Made by a program: the position numbers and the translations under genes. This document shows, piece by piece, positions 48,001 through 59,649 of a stretch of DNA of 64,000 bases (its first letter is position 1; every line of letters starts with the position of its first letter). This DNA is from Theristus sp. LFF4_11 (taxonomy: Eukaryota > Nematoda > Chromadorea > Monhysterida > Xyalidae): contig JASANC010000791.1 in assembly GCA_030248135.1 (NCBI GenBank), positions 62,001 to 126,000 on the forward strand. The letters are read 5' to 3'. Under the pieces are notes generated by a model, which worked only from the letters and a program-made list of their open reading frames with translations, ran no database searches and was not told where the DNA came from.

Positions 48001-49028
48001 GCCGAGTTACCTTCCACCGACCGGATTTCCTTCTGCAAGCACTTCCTTGCAGGCAGTGCAGTCAACTGCTGCCGTGGACACGCTGCCGCCGTTGAATCCG
48101 CTGCTGCCAAGCCAGATGGTCGCTTGACTGTTTTAGGTTTTTTGGTTTCGGTAGTATGTTGAGCAGTCATCAATTTTGATTTGAAAACTGAATAGTTCCG
48201 TTAACTGATTCGCCACACCAACCAAATGATGAAACCCAAAAGCCCTGTTTTTGCACAGTTCGCATAAGCTGATGGGTGCACGAGTTCTTGCGTGACACGT
48301 GCCAAACATCGTTTCAGCCGTCGAGCGTGTCTTTCGGTGGCATGCACGGCGGCGTGCTGACCGCCACTCCGATGCCACAACAAACGCCACGGCCCATGCG
48401 TACCGCGGTGCCCGTGAACACGCAGCAACAGTCCGTCAGTGCAACCAGCGCAACAGCAACACGCCAAACGAGCCCGCCAATGCTCACTGTCACGGTCGGT
48501 CAGCAGCGTTATCAAAGGTCAACACGGTGACTTTGAAGCAAACAAAACGTGTTGGCCAGTTGTCTTTATTGATGCTTCTCTGTATGCAGCGGCAACTGAT
48601 GCAACAAGCGCAGGACATGTTCCGAACAGCGAACAAACTCAGTCGACCTGAGAAAGCGTTGATACTCGGCTTCATGGCTGGCAATCGAGGTTCGCTTTAT
48701 TTGCTTTTTTGATCAAACTTTTTGTTTGAAATTATCCATACATCCATCCATGCATCTACGATCTATTATCTTACTCCAGAGAACCCGTGTCCGCAGATGG
48801 GCAACGTTCTGACAGTGCGACTGTCGGAGGAGCACGCAATGGACGTGCTCGCTGGAGCAGCGCAGCCGTCGCCGTGCATCGTTGAAACGTTCTTTCAAGT
48901 AAGAATGGCGCACAGTGTGCTTGTTGCTTCATGTTCAAGCTGGTATTCGTGCAAACGGATCATTTTCTGTGCAGATGAATTTCGAAACGGGTGAATGGAA
49001 ACGCCTTCGAAAAGTGCGAGCCGCTTAG
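45036..49028 (+). CDS. nelfa: Negative elongation factor A (NELF-A / WHSC2 orthologue)
   Basis: Subunit of the NELF complex that holds RNA polymerase II in promoter-proximal pausing. Exons: 45036-45254, 45501-45672, 45825 to about 46045, about 46218-46312, 46456 to about 46574, 46662 to about 46715, about 46801-46940, 47169-47237, about 47321-47501, about 47850-48118, 48317-48518, 48589-48690, 48779-48899 and 48974-49028. The N-terminal NELF-A/HDAg domain is clear (LTQWLENKFGAQDDLW; LIELAAKDAEDWVSTIG; LLPVESSYLS; RRRPRSATLRAELL). A basic stretch RRKRK, a charged coiled coil and an Asp/Glu run follow, then TPDYAAAAIVPSQRL and a Gln/Pro/Ala-rich middle. The conserved C-terminus is AQDMFRTANKLSRPEKALIL, with ETGEWKRLRKVRAA before the TAG. 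The start is the ATG opening MASSSLRDRDL, a few bases after an AG that could be a splice acceptor. Confidence 0.95.
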
Positions 49029-49244
49029 CATGGACATTGTAAATTATTTTAAAAATTGTTGATTTTTGGTGCCAACTTTATCAGAAGTGATTGATTTCAG
49101 AAAACAACGAACATTTCTATGATAAAGCAGTTTTTTTCATTACGTATAGCAAAGGAATATGGATGTGCGTGTTCTGAATCAAAACGTTTCTGAAATATTT
49201 GTTGCTTTTGCTTTTTGTGGCTTTGTGGCAGTTAGAACTAGCAG

Positions 49245-50330
49245 CCGGTATGACGTGACGAGTACCACCTGCGACCGATCTCGCCCAACCCGTCGGAAGT
49301 CTAGGACTGAACCGTCCAACTCGGTCCAAAACGTCCAAGTTCTGATCCTACATTGTAGCGTCAAGACGTCCAAACTGTCCAACCAAACGTTCTGGGTGTC
49401 CAACACATCTTGACAGACGTCCAACGCGTCCTAGATGCCCAAAACGTTCTGGGTGTCCAACGACCTGTACGGTCTGCGTCCAACACGTCCGTCTAAGACG
49501 TATGACGGATTCAGAACGACACGTTCTGGAAGTTCAACACGTGTTGTGGACCACCAAAATGTTCTGGGTGTCCTATGTCCACACGTCCTAGGTGTCCAAC
49601 ACGTTATGTCCAAAATCTGGATGTGGTCCAAAACGTCCTGGATGTCCAACTCCTGGATGTCCAACGTCCACACGTCCCCAAACACGTTATGTTCAACACG
49701 TTCTGGATGTTCTGGATATCGAACACATGACAGACGTCCAATGTCCTGGACGCATGAAACGTTCTGATGTCCAACGATCTAAACGTCCAACACGTTCTGA
49801 ATGTCCAGCACGTTTGGTGTCCAACACTTCTTGTGGTCAGTTTTATAAGAGTAGTGTCTGAAAAGTGAGGAGTTTTAACTCCAGGGTGTTCCGAACGTTA
49901 GACCATAACGAATTCCGGATGAAGAATTGAACCTAAAGTTTCTTTTTTGACTGAGGCTTGATATTAGTTTGATATTTTTGCCAAAATCAGCACCGAGTTA
50001 TTTTATTTTGCTGGTTCACTTCCATAACTTTATTCAAACATTGTATCTCCGTATCTCATGCTGTCTTAACAGTTTTAGCGGAGCGTCAAGGTTTAACTTT
50101 TGGAGCAGCTTGGAGTAAAACTCCTCACTTTTCAGACACCACTCACTTTTATAAAACTGACCACTGGCCGTGTCTAGGGCGTGTATGACGAATTCAGAAC
50201 ATGTTGGACAAACCTTCACACGTCCAACGCAACACGTTCTGGATGTGCCACACACCTCGACAGACGTCCAACACGTCCTGAATGTCCAGCACGTTCTGGT
50301 GTCCAACAAAACCTAAGCGTTGAACACGAC
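49245..50330. repeat. Degenerate minisatellite, ACGTCCAACACGTTCTGGATGT-type
   Basis: Short phrases CGTCCAACACGTTCTG, GGATGTCC and GGGTGTCCAAC recur dozens of times in shuffled order, on both sides of an inserted element (49833-50164). The unit is roughly 10-25 bp and imperfect. Open frames through it are a by-product of the repeats. Confidence 0.85.
49833..50164. mobile_element. 332-bp inverted-repeat element inside the minisatellite
   Basis: Ends GTGGTCAGTTTTATAAGAGT and the inverse ACTTTTATAAAACTGACCAC pair over about 50 bp, including GTCTGAAAAGTGAGGAGTTT. The interior is non-repetitive and non-coding. A target duplication could not be assigned with confidence. Confidence 0.8.
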
Positions 50331-50805
50331 GCACAACAAGTTTTGAATATGACCTGTTTTTTGAAAAATAAATCTGCAAGAACACAGCATAAATTGCACT
50401 GAAAGGGAAACCACCTTCCTCCGCATAGAAAAAAAAACATGTTCGGGCAAATAAAATTGGCACGCGGGAAAACGAAATAAAATTTGATAAAAAAGTTTGA
50501 AGAAACACTCAAAATAAGGAAAGTTGAAATAACCACCGTGTGAATCGATAAAAAATGCGCTATGAAGCAAAATGGCAAAACAATCTGATGGCGAAACCTG
50601 TATGTACAGCATGTATTTTTGTCGCAATCAGGGTGTCAACGAAATTTTGCAGGCACGCGCAAGAGTTTCAAAATTGAAACAGGTGCCGCCACCCCACATT
50701 TAACATTTGAATCAAGGACCCACAAAAGTCTTGGCTTACCCTGCTTGCAAACATTTCATAGAATGGACAGACGCCGCTGCACTTAGCTTAGGTATCACTT
50801 AGCTA

Positions 50806-53800
50806 TCACATAACTGCATTTAACGCGAGTGAGTTTGCATTAGTGGGCGTCGTATTGTGGTTTCGTTGTCTGCTGTCATTGTTGACGCTGTTCAGTGCCG
50901 TGGCGGCTCTGTTCATTTGCACGTAGTACATTGTCTCGTCGTCGTCATCAGACGCGTAGCCGTCAACGCCAGCATTACGTTGTGTAACACCGTGTGTCAC
51001 GTCATCCGGGTCATCCGATGGTCGCCTATGCGTTCGGTGATATTGATCAGCCATGAGTAAAGTTGTGTTTTCGCTGATCTGATTTGCTGATGAAGTTGCA
51101 GCGGGCGCAGCTGGCGCAGCAGTCATATTGCACAATGATGACGTCGTGGCAGACATGAGTTTGCGGTGGTCGCCGGAGTCCAACGTGGCGTCGTCATGTT
51201 GATATGTGCGCTCGTACTGGTGACGCTGCGCGTGGCCGTGTTGGTGTGCGTACATTGGAATCGCCATCAACGTGGAAACACGACGAATCCGCCGGCGTGG
51301 CGTGTCGCGACGCGTATCGAAGCATTTCGTTGAAAAGTGCAACTCGCGAAACAGCGCAGCGCAGAGTGAAAGCTGCAAACATCGCATGTCATCTTTGAAA
51401 GAGCTTGAGACTGAACACAGTAGATCACTTGCCTTGGCTAGTGCGGGGTCATAGCGCATTTTGTAAAGAAACTCAGAAATGCCGACAAAGAATGCCAGCA
51501 GTAGGCCGCCGAACAGAATGAAGAATATGCCGCCGATGTTTTTCAGTTTTCGAGCGCTTGGTTGAGACGACAAAATCTGAAAAGACAAAAAAGAAACCGA
51601 GGCCTGTTGCAAAGCAACATTTTTACGACTTTCGCGATTAGTGATACCAAGCGTGACCTTATAAGTTTTGCACTGTCCACCGCCGCGCTCCTTTGACCAC
51701 CATTTATCTTTGAGCACCTCCAGTTTTGTTAGCTCCTGCAGCTTCAGTATCGCCTGTGAAATCTCGGCGAGATATGGCGAACCTGCAATCAGCTTGCTTG
51801 ATTAGAACTAATAGAGCGCTGTTTTTTCTTATTGCAACTGATTGTTGCGTAGATGGAGAGCACGTGACGCACCCTTGCGCAGCGCGATGCCGTATCCCTT
51901 CGAGTCGATGAGTCCGCCGATCTGCATCAGCTCGCAGTCTCGCTCGGCATAGTACTCGAGCATCGACGACTCCATCAGGTACGCGTAGCCGCCGGCCTTG
52001 ACGCGCGCGATGCCCTCGCGGCTGCTGTTCACGAACGCCGCTGTGCCGGTCGCCTGCATGAACTGCCACATGCGCTCGTACACCGGAATGCGCGACTCCT
52101 GAAGTGCACAACAGAAACAGCTTGCGTCCAACCAAAATTCTTCTGAGTCCACAAGCACAACCATAAAGTGACACAATGTGCTCCCAAGGCAATGTGACCT
52201 GTTTTGCTTTGTTGAGCGCAACAAACAAACACACCATGAAGAAGTTCATCGTCGAGCCGCTCTCCAGCGAGCCGTATTTGATCTTGTCCTGTTTCGCGAG
52301 ATCCTCGGCGCTCTCGATGTCGGACGACATGCGGGCGACCGTGAGGAACGCGGCCAACTTGGCCGTGTACGAGCTGATCAGCACGACCGTGAAGAACCAC
52401 CAGACGGCCGCCACCAGACGCGTCGAGAAGGCGCGCGGGGCCACGTCGCTGCCTTGCTGCAACGAACGCGCGCCGCTTTGCAAATTGCATCATCACGCTT
52501 CAACAATCGAACTGAGTGCGTTGAGACGACGCGACACAAAAACTGAAATTGAACAAACACCGCTGACCTGCATCAGCGAGCCAACGGTGAACCACAGCGA
52601 GTTCAGCAGCGTGAACTGCGAGTCGGCCGAGTCGAATTTCGTGTGCGGATGTGGATTGTACCACTCGTATGGGGTGAACCTCGCCAGCAGCCACATCACC
52701 AGCGAGACAGTCAGATAAGACAGCAACAGGTACAGCCAGACGCCAAAGGACAGCGGTTGAAGGAAGGCAAACAGTTTCGATTGTTCGTTGGCTGGCTTGC
52801 GATAAAGGATGCTGATGCCGAGGTGCATGAACGGCACTGTGAAATCGATCACTTCCGAGCGCGCCGAACTGATCGTCAGGGAGGCTGAGGCCAGGTCGGC
52901 TTCCTGTTGACAACAGTTGGCGACCAGAATTTCAAAGCAAATGAAACGCATACGTACTTTGTTGCTCCAATACAACAATCCAATTCACAATTCCAATTTA
53001 CATCTCGCTAAATACTGCTAAATGCCAGCGCGCATGTTGTTTGGTTCATGTGTCAAAAGCCCCAAATGCAGCAATTTTCGAGAGGTTACTCGCGTTGGCA
53101 AAAGCAGTAAATTACAAAACACAATTGTTTTTTTTTCAACAGTTGTCATTTTGAGCGTTTCAGTTGCAAAAGGCCAAGTGTCAGTAACATTAGCAACAAC
53201 ATACGTTGCGTTGCAATTCGCCGACCATTCCATTCCACTCGCCCTCCTTTGTCATTTTTCCGTAGTTTCCATCAACGACCTCATGGACGATGTAGTCAAA
53301 ACCACACAGCTCACGAATCTGATCTAGCAGATCGATGCAGTAGCCTTCGTAGCGGTCGTTGCCCGTCAACCGTTTTTTCACCCAATCCCTCTTGTACATC
53401 ACAAATGGCTCTTCCTGTGTTTGAAAGAAATGAATCGGCACAACTTTCTTCCGCAGCTGCGTTACACTTTGCAACAAAGAAAGCAGGAATAATACCAAAA
53501 GCACAACAACGCGCAGTGTTTTGTTCCTCAGCTCCGACATGTCTTCAGCACCCGTAAACAGACTGCTCCCATCGAAACCGCCGTCGGGTGTCCAGACGCC
53601 CAGCTGCGTGGTACAAATCAAAATTATTGATTTATTCAGATTCAAATGCTATTTTATTGTCATTAAAAGCAGAAAGAAACCTGCGTATTCTTCCCGTCCG
53701 AATATTGATCGACCACCAGTGACACGTTGATGCGCTGCCCACTGTTGTCCAGTTGGATTCTACCCGTTGCGCCGTTTAGATCATGCTGAAAACGTGCCGT

Positions 53801-56552
53801 TTGTGCCATGAAAAATTGCTCATTTTGTTGAATTTGTCGAGTAGCTTTACTATTTTCCATTTGAATAAGAAGAGACAAAAAATCGAGGAAACCAACTGAC
53901 ATCAGTGAACAGCTTGTTCCAGTCAGTGCCAGCTGGCCACTTCTCCGTGTCATTGTCGACAATGTTCTGACAGTCGACGTCAGTCGGCCGATACTCCGGC
54001 GACAGTCGGCAGTGCTGCTGCATGGGACGACTGTTGACGTTGCCAGTGGCGTCGTTGCACGTGAACGCACGTCGCACGGCCTGCTGCACCAACTTCATTG
54101 TGTCCAGCACCACCACGCCCGTCGTCTGAACACGCAAGCACACAAAAGGAATGTTCGAGTGCTAATCATGTTGACAGCAGGAAATCGAATATTATGTAAA
54201 TACAAAATTATGGGTGCTGAGAAAAGCAAATGCACCGTTGCAATGGTGAACCAAGATTAGCATATATCACCATTTTTAGCTTGGCGAGCTGCGGACTAAC
54301 TGGAGGGTAACAAAAAGAACTCTTACCAAAAATCAACAAAACAAAACTTCAATAGCGCACTAACATTCAAGTCCCTGGTTCTGTTGGTTGATGAGATGTT
54401 TCGAATCAGCTTATATTGTTGGTATTCGTTGTTGTACGCCAGGTAGGCGTGCGAATTTGTGTCGACCAACTTGAAACCAGTAATGTTGCACTTGAGCGTC
54501 AAGTTTTCCGACTTTGCGCCTTTTTCGGCGGTATTGTTGTATTGTTCATGCAGTCTCAGTGTGTGCAGGTCCTAAAATTTTATGTGATATCAAAGTTGAA
54601 TTTGCAGCCCCAACGCTCAGATGGAGAGAAATGTGTCTCAGTTTCCCAAATAAAATGACTCCCGCCCTGTCGCATTCGTTATGAACCATATCAGTTTTTG
54701 TCTGTGACTTTTGAAAGTCTCTAATACTGGCATACGAGATTATTTCAAAGGACTTACTGACCAAATTTGTAAAAATGAAACTGTATCGTGAGCCGTTCAT
54801 ATGCATGTAGATGAGATCGCTGATCAGTCTCGGAATTTGGACAATGTTTATGTGGAAGACAATGCGTGCATCCGTGTTTTCTGACTGTAGATGTTTCAGA
54901 AACTGGCGGTATCCATCGATCTTGTGGAACGTCACTTGGTAGAGTTCCATTTTTGGTGCCGCGCCGAAACGCATAGACGACAACAGCAACAGGTCAGTCA
55001 AGTCGAAGAGGTCTGAGAAATAAGATAATGATGCGAAAACAGACCCTTTTAGGTCACGCCAATGTCGAAAAGCGAGCTCAAAGGATAGAAAAAGAGAAGA
55101 ACATTAATTTCGATTAAATACCAGTTTATCAGTGTTGCATTTCAAACAGTCTCCCAAACAACACGGTCTGGTTTATGGCTTTCTCGCACGCACCGTCTTT
55201 GTCCTCGTAGACGACCGTGGCCGTGCGCCACTGGTAGTGCGTCACCATGGCCGCAGCGGCCTTGCCAACGGCGCGATTGCTCGGTCTCAGCCGCAGTATG
55301 AACGGGGCTCGTTTCGGTGCCGCCAGCGACTGTCGCACGGTGTAGTAGTGCGACTCGGAGTAGTGCTCCATCGGGTTGAACGAGATCAGCGGCAGATTGA
55401 CGCGTTGGCCGATGGACGCAACTTGCGCCGTGTACAGCAGATTGTGCGGCGTGATCAGTGCGACGAGGCGACGGCGCAGCAGGTCGCACGCTGAAATGCA
55501 GCACACCGTTGGAGACAAGCGGTGCTGAGAGGCGCCATACACTCAAATACAGTAGTAATCTGCTGTTACAGTTGGCTGTGCATTGTGATGTTTTGCTGTG
55601 TCTACCGAGGAAAAAGTAACCCAGCAAACTGTTGAGTAACTTTCCACCGCATCACAAGTACTCTCAGTGGCAGTTTCAATCCATTCACCAACTTCTGTCC
55701 TTTGGCTCCTGTGCCAGCGCACCGGTGACGTTGTCTGCGTGGACCAACTTGACCAGGCCATGTTCGCGCATGTCAAAGAAACGCTCCGCCAGGCCGAGCA
55801 TCTCGTACTCGAATGCGCTCGGCTCCATCAGAACACCTGCAACGAATTGCAGCCGGATTGCAGCTGGCAACTGTTGGTGACAACCGTAACTGAGAAATAC
55901 ATAAAAGTGTGGCACATATGAATAGTTAAAAATGTGCTGCATGTTGGTCAAGTTCTCTGAGTGACAGCATGTCGCTTGGTTCGATGCTCAACCGTCGTTG
56001 TTTATTCGATCGATGTAAAACTGATAGTGGTCATCAAGACAACAAAAATAATGACCAGAACCAAAGCACCCTATCACTTGACCGCTGTGTACACACAGAA
56101 AAACTATTGTATCATGCATGCATCCTGCATTGCAACTAAAACTACACTGCATGTAGGCGCCGTTAAATACAATGTATTTTGCAGTGTATGATGCAATGTT
56201 TTTCTATGTGTAGTATGTGAAACAGCAAGAACAAAACTGCAGCGACAACTTTGAAGAAGCTGGGTGATGATGACTGAAGGGTGTATCAGCGACGAACGCG
56301 CACCAGAAGCACCAAGACATGCGACACAACATGAGCACTGACGTCGATTGCTAACTATCATCAGTAGACACCCCAGTGTCAGCCAATCGCTGATCAGACT
56401 GCAAACAATCAACAGTGCAAAGTCTCATGTTCCAGCTTACCTATTCTCACTTGCTCAGCCGAGAGAGCACCACAAGTTGCTAACAGCAGCAGAAGCTGAG
56501 CGAGAAGCGGGCGATGTTGAAGCAACAGCATGCAATGGCAATTCGGCACCAT
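50806..56552 (-). CDS. Kainate-type ionotropic glutamate receptor subunit
   Basis: Ligand-gated cation channel subunit. The signal peptide exon is 56552-56441 ([20 protein letters not shown]). The amino-terminal domain follows in exons from 55836 to about 53680 ([63 protein letters not shown] end). S1 is [28 protein letters not shown] and KEGEWNGM, and continues [18 protein letters not shown] with the carboxylate-binding Arg. The pore is [18 protein letters not shown] with Gln at the Q/R site. S2 is SADDLAK-like [34 protein letters not shown] (ligand-binding Glu), and [18 protein letters not shown]4 is [20 protein letters not shown], and a 190-residue cytoplasmic tail ends [10 protein letters not shown]2 features match GRIK more than AMPA or NMDA subunits. 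The M3 gating motif reads SYTAKLAAF instead of SYTANLAAF. Confidence 0.94.
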
Positions 56553-58563
56553 GATCGGGGATAATCTGTTCACGGTTTTCTCTCGGGCGAGGTTTGCAGA
56601 GAAAAGACCAGCAACATTTCACGGCAAACAGGCTTGTCGAATCATTATGTCGGTTATATCAGATTGTTTCTCGTCACGAATATATCCGTGGCTCGAGATG
56701 ACGCCGATCTTAACGAAGCTGCCAATAAGCTGGTCCCGGGATCAAATGAAAAAGAAATGCGACAACTGCTTGTCTGCTGTTGCGTATCTTCGCAGTCGTT
56801 CATTTTGCGATGAAGTTATGATGTGTTGTGAATAGCGTCTTGATTCTGCAAAAGAAATTTTGAATTTTTGAGAGTAAATATGATAAAATCCGTTTTGAGA
56901 ACAGGTTGGATTTGATGAAGAATGAAACTTCAACTTGTGACCTGCCAAATGTATAATTCCAAAGTGTGGGGCGTTACAGAGCTTTTGAATTGCGCTGTCT
57001 GACGCTACAAGTTACGCCGGCGTGGGGTGGGGGAGTCAATTTTTGGGCACCATTGAGAAACAATGAGTGTGTGCGTACCAAACAAAGAACACATACGTAC
57101 ACTACGTGGTCTGCATCTACGTTTTCAGTCGGGCTGAGCTGAATGAAACACCGGTGCGTATGTGCGTGCATATTGAATTTTCACTGAAAAACAGTGTATA
57201 CTTTCGCTGCTTATAGTTTGAAAAACCCGCATCATGAGCCATCGAATACCATACATCAAAGCAAACATTGCTGCATAAATAATGTGAGCGTCAGGCACAG
57301 CCCCATCAGTGTTTGGGTGTTGAAGCCAAAAACTAACAGAACAAACACATTGCCAGTATTGTGGTCATCAGGGTGGTTTGATTGGAGGGGAATGTTTTCA
57401 CAATGAAAGGGATTCGGTTTTACTGGATTAAAAAAGCCAAGCAAAGCACAGCAGATAACAACAAAAGGTCATCGGTTGCCAATCAAAAGTCAATTTTAAT
57501 CGCAGCAACTATGGCCACAGGGGCGACTCATAGTTTCTCGGCGCCATCGACAGAGACGCAAACAGTGACATGTACATGCGACTCTGCGGTATGTGTTGTT
57601 ACGGATACATATCCTTTCTGAACTCGATATGGAACATCCAATCAAATGAAGCAGACACTCACACACACACGCACACACAGAAGAATATAATTGATATTAC
57701 ATCGAATGCATGGTCATCGTTCCGTCATGTTGAAGAAATAATAAAAATTATTGAAACCGCTTTTAAACACGGACCACACAGAATCAAGAGACAATATATG
57801 GAGAACTCTGAGATTGAAACTAAGGCTAGTGCGGTTCAGTTTGTGCGCGCGTATTTTTAGGTATAGAAAATTTTCTTCGTTCCGCGTCATAAACAATGCG
57901 TTGTGCACCGCTTTTTGTTCTTGTTGTCTGGTGCTCGCGAAATAAGCCACAGTTTTCATGGTTCTACTGGCGCACCATAAAAAGTGCAAGGCCACAGCGG
58001 TAGCGCACGCGTTTAATTAAGAAATGGATAACGGTAAATGTGCCGTATTTATCATCGTTGCAATGTTGAACGTGTATGCACATGTACATGCAACATGCTT
58101 GAAAACAGACCCGAAGAATGGTGTAATGCAAAAGAAGACATGCTCACATGTCCGGATACAGCATGCACACAAATGTACGGGTGTCGCATAACAGATACAA
58201 TGGACCGAACTGCTCGTCGTTCTCAAGTCGTGTTGAGTTTTTTGGCGGAAATTTGCGACAATGTTTGCTACTGATTTTGTTGAAATTTTATTTGAAATTT
58301 TTTTAAGCATGTAAAGCACAGTCCAGAAGGCTGGCCCGATATGCTTTCAAAAACAATGAGCAAACTGTACATATTCAATGTATTTTGTCGCGGCGGAAGT
58401 ATACCTTGATGAGCGTGGTGAATAATATAATACAAAGAAAGGAGAGCAAAACTAAGAGCAAATTGTGCTTTATTTTGTACTGCTTAACATGCAAGTGCAC
58501 AGTGGTGTATGTATGTGCTTGTTGCATGCAGCCAACGGCTAGCACACGTATGTAAAACATGAA
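56553..58563. other. Upstream region of the kainate receptor, no gene seen
   Basis: Expected to contain the receptor promoter. A CA dinucleotide tract lies near 57660-57680. Open frames are short and show no family resemblance. Confidence 0.5.
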
Positions 58564-59601
58564 ATTATCTAAAAATGCGGGAGACGCATATAAAAGGAGG
58601 AATATGGCCTTGTGTAAGCAGTGAAAGACTTGGCTCGACAACGCTTTTCAAGTCTCTGATGTGGTACACACGGATACAAGTACATAAGAGTCATATTTTT
58701 GCGCCGCGTTTGTTGCTTAAAAGCTTGCTGAAAAGCGTAAAAACTTTGAAGTTATCTAGATATTTTTCAATTGGCCTCTTCAGTTTAGTCTAAAATCACA
58801 TCATGTGCGAAATTCTGTACAGCATGGCCGAATAAATGAGGCAGTCCATCAAGGCGGGATTAGTCGCTGACTAGGAGTTGTCTTTTTCAAAAATGCCAAC
58901 ATAATTTCCAATCATGTGTGCAAGGGAGAAAGAATGAACAGAATAATACGGATAATCCATTAGTTTAAAAAAACGCATCAAATTTGGCATACAATTTGGT
59001 TTCTGAACTTCTTTTTCTTTCATTCAAAATTCGCGCGCTCCTTGCACCCTGAAAAAAGCTGCCATGTTTAATCGGCTATACTGTAAATTCTGTGCAAAAA
59101 AACAGAAACATCAGAGATTGCAAAACATTGCTGCATGTAGCTTTATCGTTGTTGCTAACGTACGCACCGCTGTGCATACAGCAGCACCAGTGCAAAAAGT
59201 GTTGTCTTCCGTTGATTTTCACCCTTTTTACCAAACTCTTGTGACAGGATAAACCGGTGAGTCATTGCCACAGAAGGAGACCTTGCGTTCCCAATGCCTC
59301 TGCGATACACTTTGTGCAAACCAGTGTCAGCGATCTAAAGTCTGATCGTTATTTTAGTGGTTTTAGAGGTCGCTAAATGCTAGAAAAAAGCAAATGTGAA
59401 AGTTTAATTTGTCTACAATGTACGAGGGTTGCCACTTGCAACCGAACTAAAGAATAAACGGCGCAAAAATATGACTCTTATGTACTTGTATCCGTGTGTA
59501 CCACATCAGAGACTTGAAAAGCGTTGTCGAGCCAAGTCTTTCACTGCTTACACAAGGCCATATTCCTCCTTTTATATGCGTCTCCCGCATTTTTAGATAA
59601 T
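58564..59601. mobile_element. 1.04-kb element with about 140-bp terminal inverted repeats
   Basis: Arms 58564-58708 and 59459-59601 are near-perfect inverse copies, starting ATTATCTAAAAATGCGGGAG and reaching CATATTTTTGCGCCG. The 750-bp interior has no transposase frame. Flanking duplications could not be assigned. Confidence 0.85.
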
Positions 59602-59649
59602 ATTCTGACTTTTACATAAGCCCCAAAGGTCGGACCAAAATCACAATAC

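Larger units (their letters stand above)
49029..50805. other. Intergenic region between NELF-A and kainate receptor 3' ends
   Basis: Convergent genes. Most of the stretch is the degenerate minisatellite and the inverted-repeat element listed separately. 50350-50805 shows nothing recognisable. Confidence 0.6.

Noticed and set aside
49435..49861. Overlapping open frames of 80-110 codons on both strands
   Set aside because: They are produced by the degenerate minisatellite; all frames are open and the peptides are repetitive.
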